From Camellia lanceoleosa (taxonomy: Eukaryota; Streptophyta; Magnoliopsida; Ericales; Theaceae), in the NCBI GenBank assembly GCA_025200525.1, contig CM045759.1:5642001-5706000 (forward strand): a DNA stretch of 64,000 nt, given 5' to 3'. Positions 1 to 11,264 of the stretch are shown piece by piece. Both the position numbers and the translations under genes were made by a program. Within the stretch, counting starts at the first letter, position 1, and each line of letters begins with the position of its first letter. The notes below the pieces were generated by a model. The model made no database searches and was not told the origin of the DNA. It saw only the letters and a program-made list of their open reading frames with translations.

Positions 1-1025
1 ATACCAGAACCACAGAGATAAGAAAAGAAATTAGATGAAAGCAAAAAGAGAGAAGAACAAATGGAAATATTTCAAGGTAAAACAACACCGAGTAGTGATA
101 TTGATTGTTCAAAAAACTACTAGATTCCTTAGTGGTTGATGAACACACATTAGATTTAGAGTTTAGACCTACCCATTATTGTCGAGGTCAAACATTTTAA
201 ATGCCACAGAAAAGCTTGATTCTGGGATGCTGAGTAGTGTAACAAGAAAAATATACCTGTTGCAAAAAAATAAATAAATAAATAAATAAACTTTAATGAA
301 CCCTTTATGTAGATATTGTTAGGCTTTTGTAATTGGCAATCTCGTTTGACAAAACTCCTTTCAGTTGTAATTTTATTCACACTTTTGTTTCAATAAGGCT
401 ATGAGTGTTTAGATGCAAATCCAACCCGAATTGTGCCTGTGTAGAGGAGTTTGTACTGCAATTATGTATCTTGAGCAATCCTTGTTTGCCAAGCACAAAT
501 GGAGTCAAAGTTGTTTGACTGCTCAAGCGATCATTTGTGCGCTCGAGTGGTGATGTGAACCATCTAGTATCTCTGCCTACAAACTGAACTTCTAGAAAAT
601 ATTTTTCTTCGCATGAGCGGTGAAGTGTGCACTCGAGCAATTGGCCTATGTGTTTACACCGCCTTTTATTCAAACCACTCGAGCGGTGAAGTGTGTGCTC
701 AAGCGGTCTTCGCGACTCTGTTTTCTATAAAGTGTGCCATTTGTTGTTTTTAACGTTTAACCTGTCCAAATTCTTAGAGAGGAAGAGAAAACAAAATGTT
801 TCTTATTGGAGGGTGTTTTATATGAGTTTTCTTGGTGTATAGAAGATGATCGATTGATCAATGAACTATAGATTGTCAAACATCAAGGGTTGTTCTTATT
901 ATTTCATTCACAAAATAGAGCAGTGTTCTTCGGTGGATTCTAGGGAACTTAGCCTGAAGCTTTGGTAGGTTCTAGAGTGGCTCATCGTCATGAATTCAAC
1001 ATCGGCATTGCGAATTCAACGTTGG
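1..1025. other. Non-coding flank, probably MICU intron 3
   Basis: No gene is visible. If the MICU gene to the right is intact, this stretch lies inside its third intron, with the remaining exons before the window start. Between about 520 and 710 a short GC-richer motif recurs (variants of CTCGAGCGGTGAAGTGTG), which looks like debris of an LTR or satellite rather than coding DNA. A 276-base open frame on the minus strand across it shows no recognisable domain. Confidence 0.5.
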
Positions 1026-3716
1026 TGTAACAACCCTCACTTTGAATCAGTCTTGCTTGCATGTATTTTGTATGACCTTGAATTGTCAAGTTTGTAATCT
1101 TGATACTTGCCTTGTTTTGCTTTGTTTTATTGTAAGTTGCTGGAATTCGTGTTTTGTTTGGAGCGTAGCCGAGGTCACCAAAGATAGTTTGCCTTTGAGC
1201 CTTTGCGTTTTGGCGATTTGGAACCTTAGCCGACCTCCATCTTCACCCGGCATGTTTGCGAGATGTTACCTTTGGGCCAAGTGTGTATCGCCGAGGTGTG
1301 ATGTTTTGTGCTTGTAATCTTTGTCCTTGGGCGGTATGGCCTAGGCCGAGATGTGGTACACCCAGGCCAAGGTGTGGCAGCTTAGTCAAGTGTCGCCCTC
1401 CTAACCTTTGTCTTTGTTGACTGTTGTCAAGTCTTGTCTTTGGCGAGGTCATTCTAGTGCTTAGCCGCCAAGCGTGTTGTGTACGCTTTGTCGAGACTTG
1501 TCTTGTCTAGATCACCTTTCTAATCGCACCAATCCGGTGATGCCACGTGTCCGAAAAGGCTATGACAGCCTATAATACATCATTGTGTAACTTTTGATTA
1601 TGATTTAGTCTCAAATCTTTGTCTTGTTTAGATAGAGAAGCTTTAGAACTTTTAGTTAGAATTTTAGTGTGAGAGTTGAGCTCGAGCTTGATCGTGGAAG
1701 ATCGAACCGTTGGATTTCGTTTGAGGTTAGATTCTTGTTCTACATCGATTGTTCTTATTGATCATCTAGATGCATTGCATGATTGGATCTGTTTTGCATG
1801 TCATGCATTGATTTGAACTTGGTTTTGAAAGAGAAAAATGTTGTTCTTGTGTTCTTAAAGGAGAACCTTGTTTTGATCGAAAGTTTGGAACAAGAATCAT
1901 GTTTTGTGTTTGTTCTTGCATAATTTTCTCGAATGAGTACCCTAGTCCACGTTTTTGAACTCTTAGCTTGAAAACCCCAGTTCGTATATGTGAGTTGGAT
2001 TTGAGATGCATGATCTTGTTCTTCGTGCCCTTTGAAAGGAAACTCGGGTTTTCCTAACTTTGCCTTGTTTTGGCTTTCGAGTCCACACCTCGGCGGGAGG
2101 TGTAGGACCTCGGCTAGACTGGATGGTACCAGTGCACTTCCTGTGATGGGAAATAATGTTTTGATTCCTTGCATGTATGTGAAGCTCGTTTTGAGAGTAT
2201 GGTTTGCTATGTGATTGTAGGACTTTGATCTTTGCTTGAGCCTACACCTGAAGACCGAGGTGAGTGGTGCTTTTAATAAAGCTATGTTATAAAGCTTTTG
2301 ATAAACCTTGCTTGTTTCGCTTTGGTAAAAGTAATTGCTAAGCATGAATGATTAGCCTATTTTGATGTTTTGTATATGGGCTTGTTTTGATGGTATTCTT
2401 GAAAGTCCCCTGTGCTGGAGGACTCTAAACTTTAGCAGCACTAGAGGAAAGGTAAGTATGAACTTCGTCTTGATGATGTCCTTGTAATGAGTTGAGCTTT
2501 GTTTCGGTTTCTTTGGAAAGTCCCTTGCACTGGAGGACTCTAAACTTTCGCAGTACATCTTGTTAAAAAGGATACGGTCCTTTCTTTGGAAAGTCCCTTG
2601 TGCTGGAGGACTCTAAACTTTGAGACATCTTGTTAAAAGGATACGGTCCTTTCTTTGGAAAGTCCCTTGCCTTTGGAGGACTCTAAACTTTCGAAGACAT
2701 CTTGTTAAAAGGATACGGTCCTTTCTTTGGAAAGTCCCTTGTCTTTGGAGGACTCTAAACTTTCGCAGACATCTTGTTAAAAGGATACGGTCCTATCTTG
2801 CTAAGATAAATGTTAAAGCGGCTACGGGCCTAAGTAACACAAGTCCCTTGTGCTAGAGGACTTTAAACTTTTGTAGCACCACTTGGTGAAAAAGGGCTAC
2901 GCCTAAGTCACAAACTTCGGTGAAAAAGGGCTACGGGCCTAAGTCATATAAGCTTGATGTGTTTTGCCTTGAAGATTACCTCGGCTACTACTTGTGCTAT
3001 CTCGGCAAATGTTTTGACTTGTAAGACTTGTTGGATGACTACGGTTCATCACTTGATTCGATACAACTTCATTTGTCTTGTTTTGGAAGGAACCTCGGCT
3101 ACTACTTGTTTAATCTTTGTATTGCTTTGTGCGGTAGGATCGATGAATACGGTTCATCTCTTGTTTTGATATTCTTCGCTTGGCGGGAACCTCGGCTATT
3201 GTTTGAATGGTTTTGATATGCTTTGTTTTGGCGGACTCGGCTATTATTCATGCAAACCTTTATTTCTAGTACCATTCATCGAGTTTCCAAGCTCACCCCT
3301 CTCTATATATATGTAGGTGATGAGCGGACGGCGACGCCTAGAAGTATTTGTACAAACTTGTTTTGGGATTTTTGTTATGCCGACTTGACTTGCTTACATC
3401 TTTGTGATTACCTCGGCATATGTGTTACTTGGCGATTCTTGAAAATCATGCTTCTTTGCTTGTAACCGATTTGTATTTGTATATGTCGGTGAAAGCCTTT
3501 TGATCGGATGTAACTTGTATTTGTTTTGTTATCTGCCGAGGTGCGTATGTATGCATTTACATTTGATCTATGCACTCTCAAGGACCATTTGTATTTAGTT
3601 TATTCGCTTCGCATATGTGAGCCCCTATGATTACTCGATGTGTGTGAAATTTTGTCCTTTGGTAATTACGGATTCTTGGCCATCTCGGCACCGACCTACT
3701 AGGGGCGAGGTTGGGA
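1026..3716 (+). repeat. 5' LTR of Tekay element
   Basis: Matches 8114-10719 along its whole length. It starts TGTAACAACCC, and its end is set by the last bases shared with the right LTR (GGTTGGG), just before the primer-binding site. Stretches such as 1741-2030 match the other LTR with no substitution that I could see, yet the two LTRs differ in length by about 85 bases through scattered 1-15 base indels. It contains an internal tandem array. Confidence 0.88.
2515..2800 (+). repeat. About 70-bp tandem repeats inside Tekay 5' LTR
   Basis: Units starting GGAAAGTCCCTTG recur at about 2515, 2588, 2657 and 2729. Each runs through GGAGGACTCTAAACTTT and CATCTTGTTAAAAGGATACG. A related single unit lies near 2395. 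The right LTR carries the matching array at about 9620-9880. Confidence 0.85.
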
Positions 3717-3717
3717 G

Positions 3718-3728
3718 TGGTATCGAGC
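3718..3728 (+). other. Primer-binding site (initiator-Met tRNA type)
   Basis: TGGTATCGAGC directly follows the LTR end. It differs from the common plant TGGTATCAGAGC by a missing base, in line with the many small deletions in this element. Confidence 0.7.
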
Positions 3729-3924
3729 ACAAGTTCCTCATAATGCGTTGATTCACACACTCGAGTCCTAAAGAGCATAGGATTCCATTTAGAAAGATGC
3801 TAGGGTTGCATCATATTGCTTGCTATTTGAACAAGGTGTGCATTGTCTTGACTTGTAATTGTTACTTACTGCGGAGTTATTTGTTTACTTGCTTTAAAGT
3901 CACACTTTGTATACTCATAGTATC

Positions 3925-4925
3925 ATGAGGAGAGGTAGACCTCCACTTGCGAGATCGGTCGAAGACAGATTGGACAGAATGGAAAGATTAATGGAAGGAT
4001 TGACCCGTGAGTTAAGGCAAATAAGACAAGATGCGCTAGTACTACATCGACCCAAGAGCGAATGGCGAAATGTAGTCCCTCCTCCTCCCCCACAAGTCGC
4101 TCCACAGCCAGCCTTATATGGAGATGGCACCATAGCTTTGATCAGGGAGTTCAAGAAGATGAGACCACCAAGGTTTTCTGGAGGTATTGAGCCAATGAAG
4201 GCCGAGGCATGGGTTTTGGAAATGGAGAAACTGTTTGAGATTTTCCCGGACCGATGTTGAAGGTGACTTTAGCATTCACCACGACGACGATGCTCGGAGA
4301 TGGTGGATGATGACCGGAAGAAACTAACCTGGTTTAACGCAAGGTTTTTGGAACTATTTTACAAGAAGCATTTTCCCTCGGCGTTGAATCGCAAGGCTAC
4401 CGAATTCAGACTTTGACGCAGTGGCGGAATATGATCGCTTTTCTTGAATTGGTAAGGTTTGTACCTCACATGATCAATGATGAATACATGAAGGCTAGGA
4501 AGTTTGAAAGTGGGCTTAGGACCGATTCAAGACCGGGTTAGCTCGCTCGATATGCCGACCTATGCGAAGTCTTGAACAAAAGCCGTTTTGGCGAAACCAA
4601 CTTGAACAGTACGAACTCGAGAGAATCGGGAAGAGATGAACTATGACAATCACCGAACACAGTTGAACACCAATAAGAAGATGAACAAGGGCGGTCTTTG
4701 GTTATCCGAGAAGGCAATACTAAGCCGACATGTTGATTGTGGGAAGCAACATTTTGGGGTTTGTCGTCGGACATCTGGCTTGCTATGAATGTGGAGAAGT
4801 GGGTCATTTTGTGAGAGATTGTCCTAAGACAAAAGGTGAAACCGAGAAGAAAGGTGAGAATACCTCAGTGCGGTTCAAAAGAATAATCTTTGGGAAAGGA
4901 GATGAGGCGGAGTATTTGCACTAGT
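3925..4925 (+). pseudogene. Tekay gag (capsid and zinc knuckle), frameshifted
   Basis: The ATG at 3925 opens a Tekay-type gag N-terminus, with a basic start and a leucine/arginine-rich helix followed by a proline stretch. A clean open frame ends at 4258, and the capsid core continues in other frames through about 4560. A CX2CX4HX4C zinc knuckle (CYECGEVGHFVRDC) is encoded at 4781-4822. Gag would coat element RNA in cytoplasmic particles. At least two frame changes separate the start from the zinc knuckle, so no full Gag can be made from the sequence as written. Some breaks may be sequence errors, because they are short indels in a region whose LTRs show the same kind of difference. Confidence 0.8.
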
Positions 4926-4979
4926 GCGGGGATACTCAATCTTTGAGGCGGTGGTGTCGGTATACTTCTAATTTGCTCC

Positions 4980-7900
4980 GAAATGCTTATGTGTTAGTTG
5001 ATTCGACTCTCGCTTTCGTTTGTTTCTACTAAGTTTGCGAGAAGATTAATAGGAAATTAGAATCTCTTGATTATGTGCTATCTGTGTCTACTCCGTCCAG
5101 GAGATCCATGATTGTTGCATCCATTTATAGAGCATGTGTTGTTGTCATTGAGCATGTTGAGCGCTAGTTGATTTAATGCCCTTGAATATAGATCAATTCG
5201 ATGTTATATTGGGAATGGATTGGTTAGTAGCAAACCACGCACTCATTGATTGTGTTTCAAGAGTGTCACATTGAAACCCCCAAACCTAGCGAAGTTATTT
5301 TTCAGTAAAGGAGTAATTCCCCACCTTATTTAATCTCATCGATGAAGGCACGTAAGTTGATCCAAAAAAGGTAAGGGTTATTTGTGTAGTATATTGAAAG
5401 ATCGGGATGGAAATGTTAGTTTAGCCGACATCCCGCTTGTTCATGAGTTCGACGTCTTTCCTAATGATTTACTCGCCATTTGGTCGATAGAGAAATAGAG
5501 TTTATTGTTGATGTTATATCGAACACAAGATCTCCAAAACACCATATAGAATGGCCCCCGAACTTAGAGAATTGAAACTACAATTGCAAGAGTTGTTGGA
5601 CAAGGGATTTATTAGGCGAGCACATCACCATGGGAGCACTGTTATTTGTTAAGAAGAAGGATGGCACACTTCGCCTTTGTATTGATTATAGAGAACTCAA
5701 TAAGGTCACCATTAAGAATAAGTACCCATTACCTAGGATTGATGATTTACTTGATCGGTTACAAGAACGAGTCTTTTCCAAGATTGACCTTAGGTCGGGC
5801 TACCATCGGCTTAAGGTTAAGGCGAGGATGTTGAGAAGATCGCCTTCGGACTAGATATGGCCACTACGAATTTTTAGTGATGCCTTTCGGATTGACCAAT
5901 GCCCTGCATTTATGGATTTAATGAGCAGTCTTCAAGCCCCACTTAGATGAGTTTGTGGTCGTCTTCATCGATGATATATTGATTTATTCCAAGAGTGAAG
6001 TTGAACATGAAAACCATCGAGAATTTCTTCTTGATATTGAGAGACCGTATGCTAAATTTAACAAGTGTGAGTTTTGGCTTTCTACTATTTCATTTCGGGT
6101 CATGTAATAAATGAAGAAGGTATTTCATTGATCCGAGCAAAATAGAAGCCGTGGTAAATTGGCGAGGCCGACCAATGTGTCCGGGTTCAAGTTTTACAGG
6201 TTTGGGTTACTGAAGTTCGTAAAAGAATTCTCGAGATTGCAACTCCATTGACACAATTGACTAGGAAGGAGCACCGTATGAATGGATCAAGATCGAGTCA
6301 CTTCGAGAACTAAAGACGAGGTTGGTTCTGACACGATCTTGGTACTTCCATCGTAATGAGGAGTTTCATGTTTCTGATGATCGTCGCATAAGGGTTTGGG
6401 TTGTGTATTAATGCAAGGAGGTAAGGTTATAGCATATGCATCTCGTCAATTGAAGCCACATGAGAAGAACTATCCTACCCATGACTTGGAGCTAGCAAAA
6501 GTGGTATTTGCTTTGAAGATTTGGCGTCATTACTTGTATGGAGCTTCTTGTCGTTTTTACAGACCATCAGAGCTGGAAGTATCTCTGCACTCAGAAGGAA
6601 TTGAACTTGAGCCAAAGAAGATGGCTCGAGTTGTTGAAGGACTACGATATCGATTCAATATCACCAAAGCAAAATTAGTTGGAAATTTGGCATGCCTAAC
6701 ATTGATTTCGCGTAACCAACCATTGTTGAAGAAGTAAAGGCAAGACAAATGGAGGATGAATTCTTAAAGTAGCCGATGAGATTGTTACCAAGCGAGATCC
6801 GTACACCTTTGAAAACCAAGTGCTTAAGTTTGAAGGAAATTGTGTGTGGCGATGTTAGGATTGAAAAGGAAGATTTTCGAAGCCCATAATTCCAAGTTCT
6901 TTGTTCATCCAGAAATACCAAGATGTACCATGATGTAAAAGCAGATGTTTTGGTGGCCAAACATGAAGAGAGATAGCCGAATTTGTGTCCCTGTTTGCAT
7001 TGCCGGCAAGTAAGCGAGACCAGACTTCTACAACCTTTGCCGATCCACGAGTGGAAGTGGGAACACATCTCTATGGATTTTGTGGATCGCCGAGAACACG
7101 AAGGTATGGATTCGATTTGGGTTGTGGTAGATAGACTAACCAAGTCAAGACACTTTTTGCTGTTAAGACTACTTTCAACGATCAACTTGCCCTACTTTAT
7201 GTGAATGAGATTGTTAGACTTCATGGAGTGCCGATGTCAATAGTGTCGGACGAGATCCTAAATTTGTTTCAGTTTTGGCAGAGTCTCTGAAGAGCCTTTG
7301 GAGCCGAATCGAGATTTAGTTTCATCCCAGACGGATGGGCAAAGCGAAAGAACGATTCAGCACTTGAAGATATGCTTAGACTCTGTGTATTGGATTTCCA
7401 AGAAAATTGGGGAATGCATTTGCCATTAGTGGAATTCGCACAACAACAGTTATCACGCGAGTATTGGTATGGCATATGAAGCTCTATATGGAAGAAAATG
7501 CAGATCGCCGATATGTTGGACCGAAGTCGGAGATAAGGCTCGCTTGGTCCCGAACTCATTCAAGTAACAACAGAGAAGATTAAACTTATTCAAAGAGAGG
7601 ATTAAAAGCGCCAGAGCCGACAAAAGAGTTATGCCGAGGAGAAGAAATGAGCTAGAATTGAAGTTGGGGATCACGTATTCCTAAAGGTTTCACCAATGAA
7701 AGGAGTTACAGTTAGGAAGAGAGGTAAGTTAGCACCCGTTATATTGGCCCATTTGAAGTCCTTGACAAGGTTAACTCCGTTGCCTCTGAGACTTGCTTTG
7801 CCACGAAATTGAGCCAAGTCCATAACGTGTTTCATGTTTCGATGTTAAGGAAGTATATTCGATCCTTGCATGTAATTAAGCATTCGGAATCGAAGTTAAT

Positions 7901-8075
7901 GAGAATTTGGGCTATGAAGAGAAGCCGGCGTCTATTGTGACAAGTTAAGCAATTGAGAAACAAGTCGATACCAATGGTAAAGGTGGAATGGAAAGAGCAC
8001 TATGGCAAGGACGCCACATGGGAAATGGAAGAGGAAATGAGAATTCGACATCGAGTTATTCTTGGACCAAGGTAT
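4980..8075 (+). pseudogene. Tekay pol: protease, RT, RNase H, integrase, chromodomain
   Basis: Domains are recognisable in order but split over frames. A decayed aspartic protease lies near 4990-5230, with the downstream FDVILGMDWL-type motif. Reverse transcriptase spans about 5530-6200: the fingers motif is in an open frame at 5630-5854 and the catalytic FIDD is near 5965. RNase H is at about 6396-6550 (frame containing [12 protein letters not shown]). The integrase core is near 7060-7160 (MDFV and VVDRLTKSRHF motifs) and continues to about 7700. A chromodomain-like segment (VKVEWKEHYGKDATW) lies near 7975-8030. Numerous one- to few-base deletions, often next to CG words, break the frame. 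It is non-functional as written, but see the finding on a possible sequence artefact. Confidence 0.85.
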
Positions 8076-8098
8076 AGTAAGTTTGGGGTCCAAACTTC

Positions 8099-8113
8099 CT
8101 TAAGGGGGTAGGA
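8099..8113 (+). other. Polypurine tract of Tekay element
   Basis: The bases TTAAGGGGGTAGGA sit immediately before the TG of the right LTR, where plus-strand DNA synthesis is primed. Confidence 0.8.
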
Positions 8114-10719
8114 TGTAACAACCCTCACTTTGAATCGATCTTGCTTGCATGTATTTTGTATGACCTTGAATTGTCAAGTTTGTAATCTTGATACTTGCCT
8201 TGTTTTGCTTTGTTTTATTGTAAGTTCTTTGGAATTCGTGTTTTGTTTGGAGGCGTGGCGAGGTCACCAAGATAGTTTGCCTTTGAGCCTTTGCGTTTTG
8301 GCGCTTTTGGAACCTTAGCCGACCTCCATCTTCACCCGGCATGTTTGCCGAGATGTTACCTTTGGGCGAAGTGTGTATCGCCGAGGCCGTGATGTTTTGT
8401 GCTTGTAATCTTTGTCCTTGGCGGTATGGCCTAGGCGAGATGTGGTACACCCCAAGGTGTGGCACAGCTTAGTCAAGTGTCGTCCTCCTAACCTTTGTCT
8501 TTGTTGACTGTTGCGAAGTCTTGTCTTTGGCGAGGTCATTCTAGCTCAAGCTTAGCCGCCAAGCGTGTTGTGTCGCTTTGTCGAGACTTGTCTTGTCTAG
8601 CGATCACCTTTCTAATCGCACCAATCCGGTGATGCCACGTGTCCGAGCTGAAGGCTATGACAAATTTTGTGGCCTATAATACATCATTGTGTAACTTTTG
8701 ATTATGATTTAGTCTCAAATCTTTGTCTTGTTTAGAGAAGCTCTAGAACTTGGAGTTAGAATTTTAGTGTGAGAGTTGAGCTCCGAGCTTGATCGTGGAA
8801 GATCGAACCGTTGGATTTCAGTTTTGAGGTTAGATTCTTGTTCTACATCGATTGTTCTTATTGATCATCTAGATGCATTGCATGATTGGATCTGTTTTGC
8901 ATGTCATGCATTGATTTGAACTTGGTTTTGAAAGAGAAAAATGTTGTTCTTGTGTTCTTAAAGGAGAACCTTGTTTTGATCGAAAGTTTGGAACAAGAAT
9001 CATGTTTTGTGTTTGTTCTTGCATAATTTTCTCGAATGAGTACCCTAGTCCACGTTTTGAACTCTTAGCTTGAAAACCCCAGTTTCGTATATGTGAGTTG
9101 GATTTCGATGCATGATCTTGTTCTTCGTGCCCTTTGAAAGGAAACTCAGGTTTTCCTAACTTTGCCTTGTTTTGGCTTTCGAGTCCACACCTCGGCGGGG
9201 AGGTGTAGGACCTCGGCTAGACCTGGATGGTACCCAGTGCACTCCCCTGTGATGGGAAATAATGTTTTGATTCCTTGCATGTATGTGAAGCTCGTTTTGA
9301 GAGTATGGTTTGCTATGTGATTGTAGGACTTTGATCTTTGCTTGAGCCTACACTTGAAGACCGAGGTGAGTGGTGCTTTTAATAAAGCTATGTTATAAAG
9401 CTTTTGATAAACCTTGCTTGTTTCGCTTTGGTAAAAGTAATTGCTAAGCATGAATGATTAGCCTATTTTGACGTTTTGTATATGGGCTTGTTTTGATGGT
9501 ATTCTTGAAAGTCCTGTCTTTGGAGGACTCTAAACTTTAGCAAAGACTAGAGGAAAGGTAAGTATGAACTTCGTCTTGATGATGTCCTTGTAATGAGTTG
9601 AGCTTTGTTTGGTTTCTTTGGAAAGTCCCTTGCCAGGACTCTAAACTTTCAAGACATCTTGTTAAAAAGGATCGGTCCTTTCTTTGGAAAGTCCCTTACC
9701 GAGGACTCTAAACTTACATCTTGTTAAAAGGATACGGTCCTTTCTTTGGAAAGTCCCTTGCTTTGGAGGACTCTAAACTTTCGCAGACATCTTGTTAAAA
9801 GGATACGGTCCTTTCTTTGGAAAGTCCCTTGTCTTTGAGGACTCTAAACTACATCTTGTTAAAAGGATACGGTCCTATCTTGCTAAGATAAATGTTAAAG
9901 CCTAAGTAACACAAGTCCCTTGTGCTAGAGGACTTTAAACTTTTGTAGCACCACTTGGTGAAAAAGCTACGGGCCTAAGTCACAAACTTCGGTGAAAAAG
10001 GGCTACGGGCCTAAGTCATATAAGCTTGATATGTTTTGTCTTGAAGATTACCTCGCTACTACTTGTGCTATCTCGGCAAATGTTTTGACTTGTAAGACTT
10101 GTTGGATGAATACGGTTCATCACTTGATTCGATACAACTTGATTTGTCTTGTTTTGGAAGGAACCTCGGCTACTACTTGTTTAATCTTTGTATTGCTTTG
10201 TCGTAGGATCATGAATACGGTTCATCTCTTGTTCGCATGATATTCTTGAACCTCGGCTATTGTTTGAATGGTTTTGATATGCTTTGTTTTGGCGGACTCG
10301 CTATTATTCATGCAAACCTTTATTTCTAGTACCATTCATCGAGTTTCCAAGCTCACCCCTCTCTATATATATGTAGGTGATGACGCCTAGAAGTATTTGT
10401 TGTTTTGGGATTTTTGTTATGCCGACTTGACTTGCTTACATTTTGTGATTACCTCGGCATATGTGTTACTTATTCTTGAAAATCATGCTTCTTTGCTTGT
10501 AAATTTGTATATGTCAGAAGCCTTTTGATCGATGTAACTTGTATTTGTTTTGTTATCTGCCGAGGTGCAGTTCTTATGTATGCATTTACATTTGATCTAT
10601 GCACCTCTCAAGGACCATTTGTATTTAGTTTATTATATGTGAGCCCCTATGATTACTCGATGTGTGAAATTTGTAAGCCGGCCTTTGGTAATTACGGATT
10701 CTAGGGCATCGGTTGGGCA
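8114..10719 (+). repeat. 3' LTR of Tekay element
   Basis: Second copy of the LTR, starting TGTAACAACCC at 8114 and ending GGTTGGGCA. Compared with the left copy it repeatedly lacks or gains short GC-rich words while long flanking stretches are identical. The tandem array of GGAAAGTCCC units is at about 9620-9880. Confidence 0.87.
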
Positions 10720-11040
10720 AGACAATTCCGAAGTGAAGACGGTGGTGGAAGAGACACATCATGGTAGGTTTAATTCGGGCATGGATTCACTAGGTAATTG
10801 AGAGTACTCGTATATAAATTCCTTTTCTTGTCTTTTCTTTTTTTGTCTTCTTAGTAGATTGTTTTCTGGCTTTCGACCGTGATTTTTTATCACAGTTGGA
10901 GGAGTTTCAATTGTGATTTTTTCCATGTTAAATTATTGTGTCGATTTGTTATTGATTGTTTGATTGAGATTGATATCTCGAAAGTTTTTAGATTTTTCAA
11001 ATATTTTACAAGCAATATCAATAACAGAATTGTAACTCAC

Positions 11041-11264
11041 TCTGCAAATGATATAAGTCCATCGTTGTCGGTATCGAAAAGCATAAAAAATATTGAAGGA
11101 GCACAATGTAACTCGCTAGGAATCCATTCCCCTTTGAGATATCCCTCTCTAATACGATTTGATTCAGAGGGTGGAAATACAGGGACAACTGCACGCATCA
11201 AGTCTGCCGGCGTCATAAGTACCTCGCCACTTGGGGTTCGGATTGAGGCAAAGTACTCAAAAAC
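11041..11264 (-). CDS. MICU exon 3 with EF-hand
   Basis: A 224-base exon starting after TTGTTTCAG and ending GCAGA|GTGAGT. It carries the conserved FEYFASIRTPSGEV segment and a complete EF-hand loop (Asp1, Asp3, Asp5, Gly6, Ile8, Glu12 in register). The Glu12 codon is completed by the next exon. Confidence 0.9.

Larger units (their letters stand above)
1026..10719 (+). mobile_element. Ty3/gypsy Tekay-type chromovirus with long LTRs
   Basis: Two long direct repeats beginning TGTAACAACCC flank a gag-pol region in the order gag, zinc knuckle, protease, reverse transcriptase, RNase H, integrase, chromodomain-like tail. A primer-binding site resembling the initiator-Met tRNA type follows the left LTR, and a purine tract AAGGGGGTAGGA abuts the right LTR. 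The TGTAACA start, long LTRs and C-terminal chromodomain-like segment fit the Tekay/Del clade. Coding frames are broken by many small indels. Target-site duplication is unresolved: GTTGG lies just before the left LTR and also within the last bases of the right LTR. The element probably sits antisense inside an intron of the MICU gene. Confidence 0.9.

Noticed and set aside
1755..2345. 196-residue minus-strand ORF in the Tekay 5' LTR
   Set aside because: It lies wholly in LTR sequence, is broken in the right LTR copy and shows no similarity to known domains.
1021..10716. GTTGG as Tekay target duplication
   Set aside because: GTTGG precedes the left LTR and occurs at 10712-10716, but the same GGTTGGG is also present at the inner end of the left LTR, so it is better read as part of the LTR.
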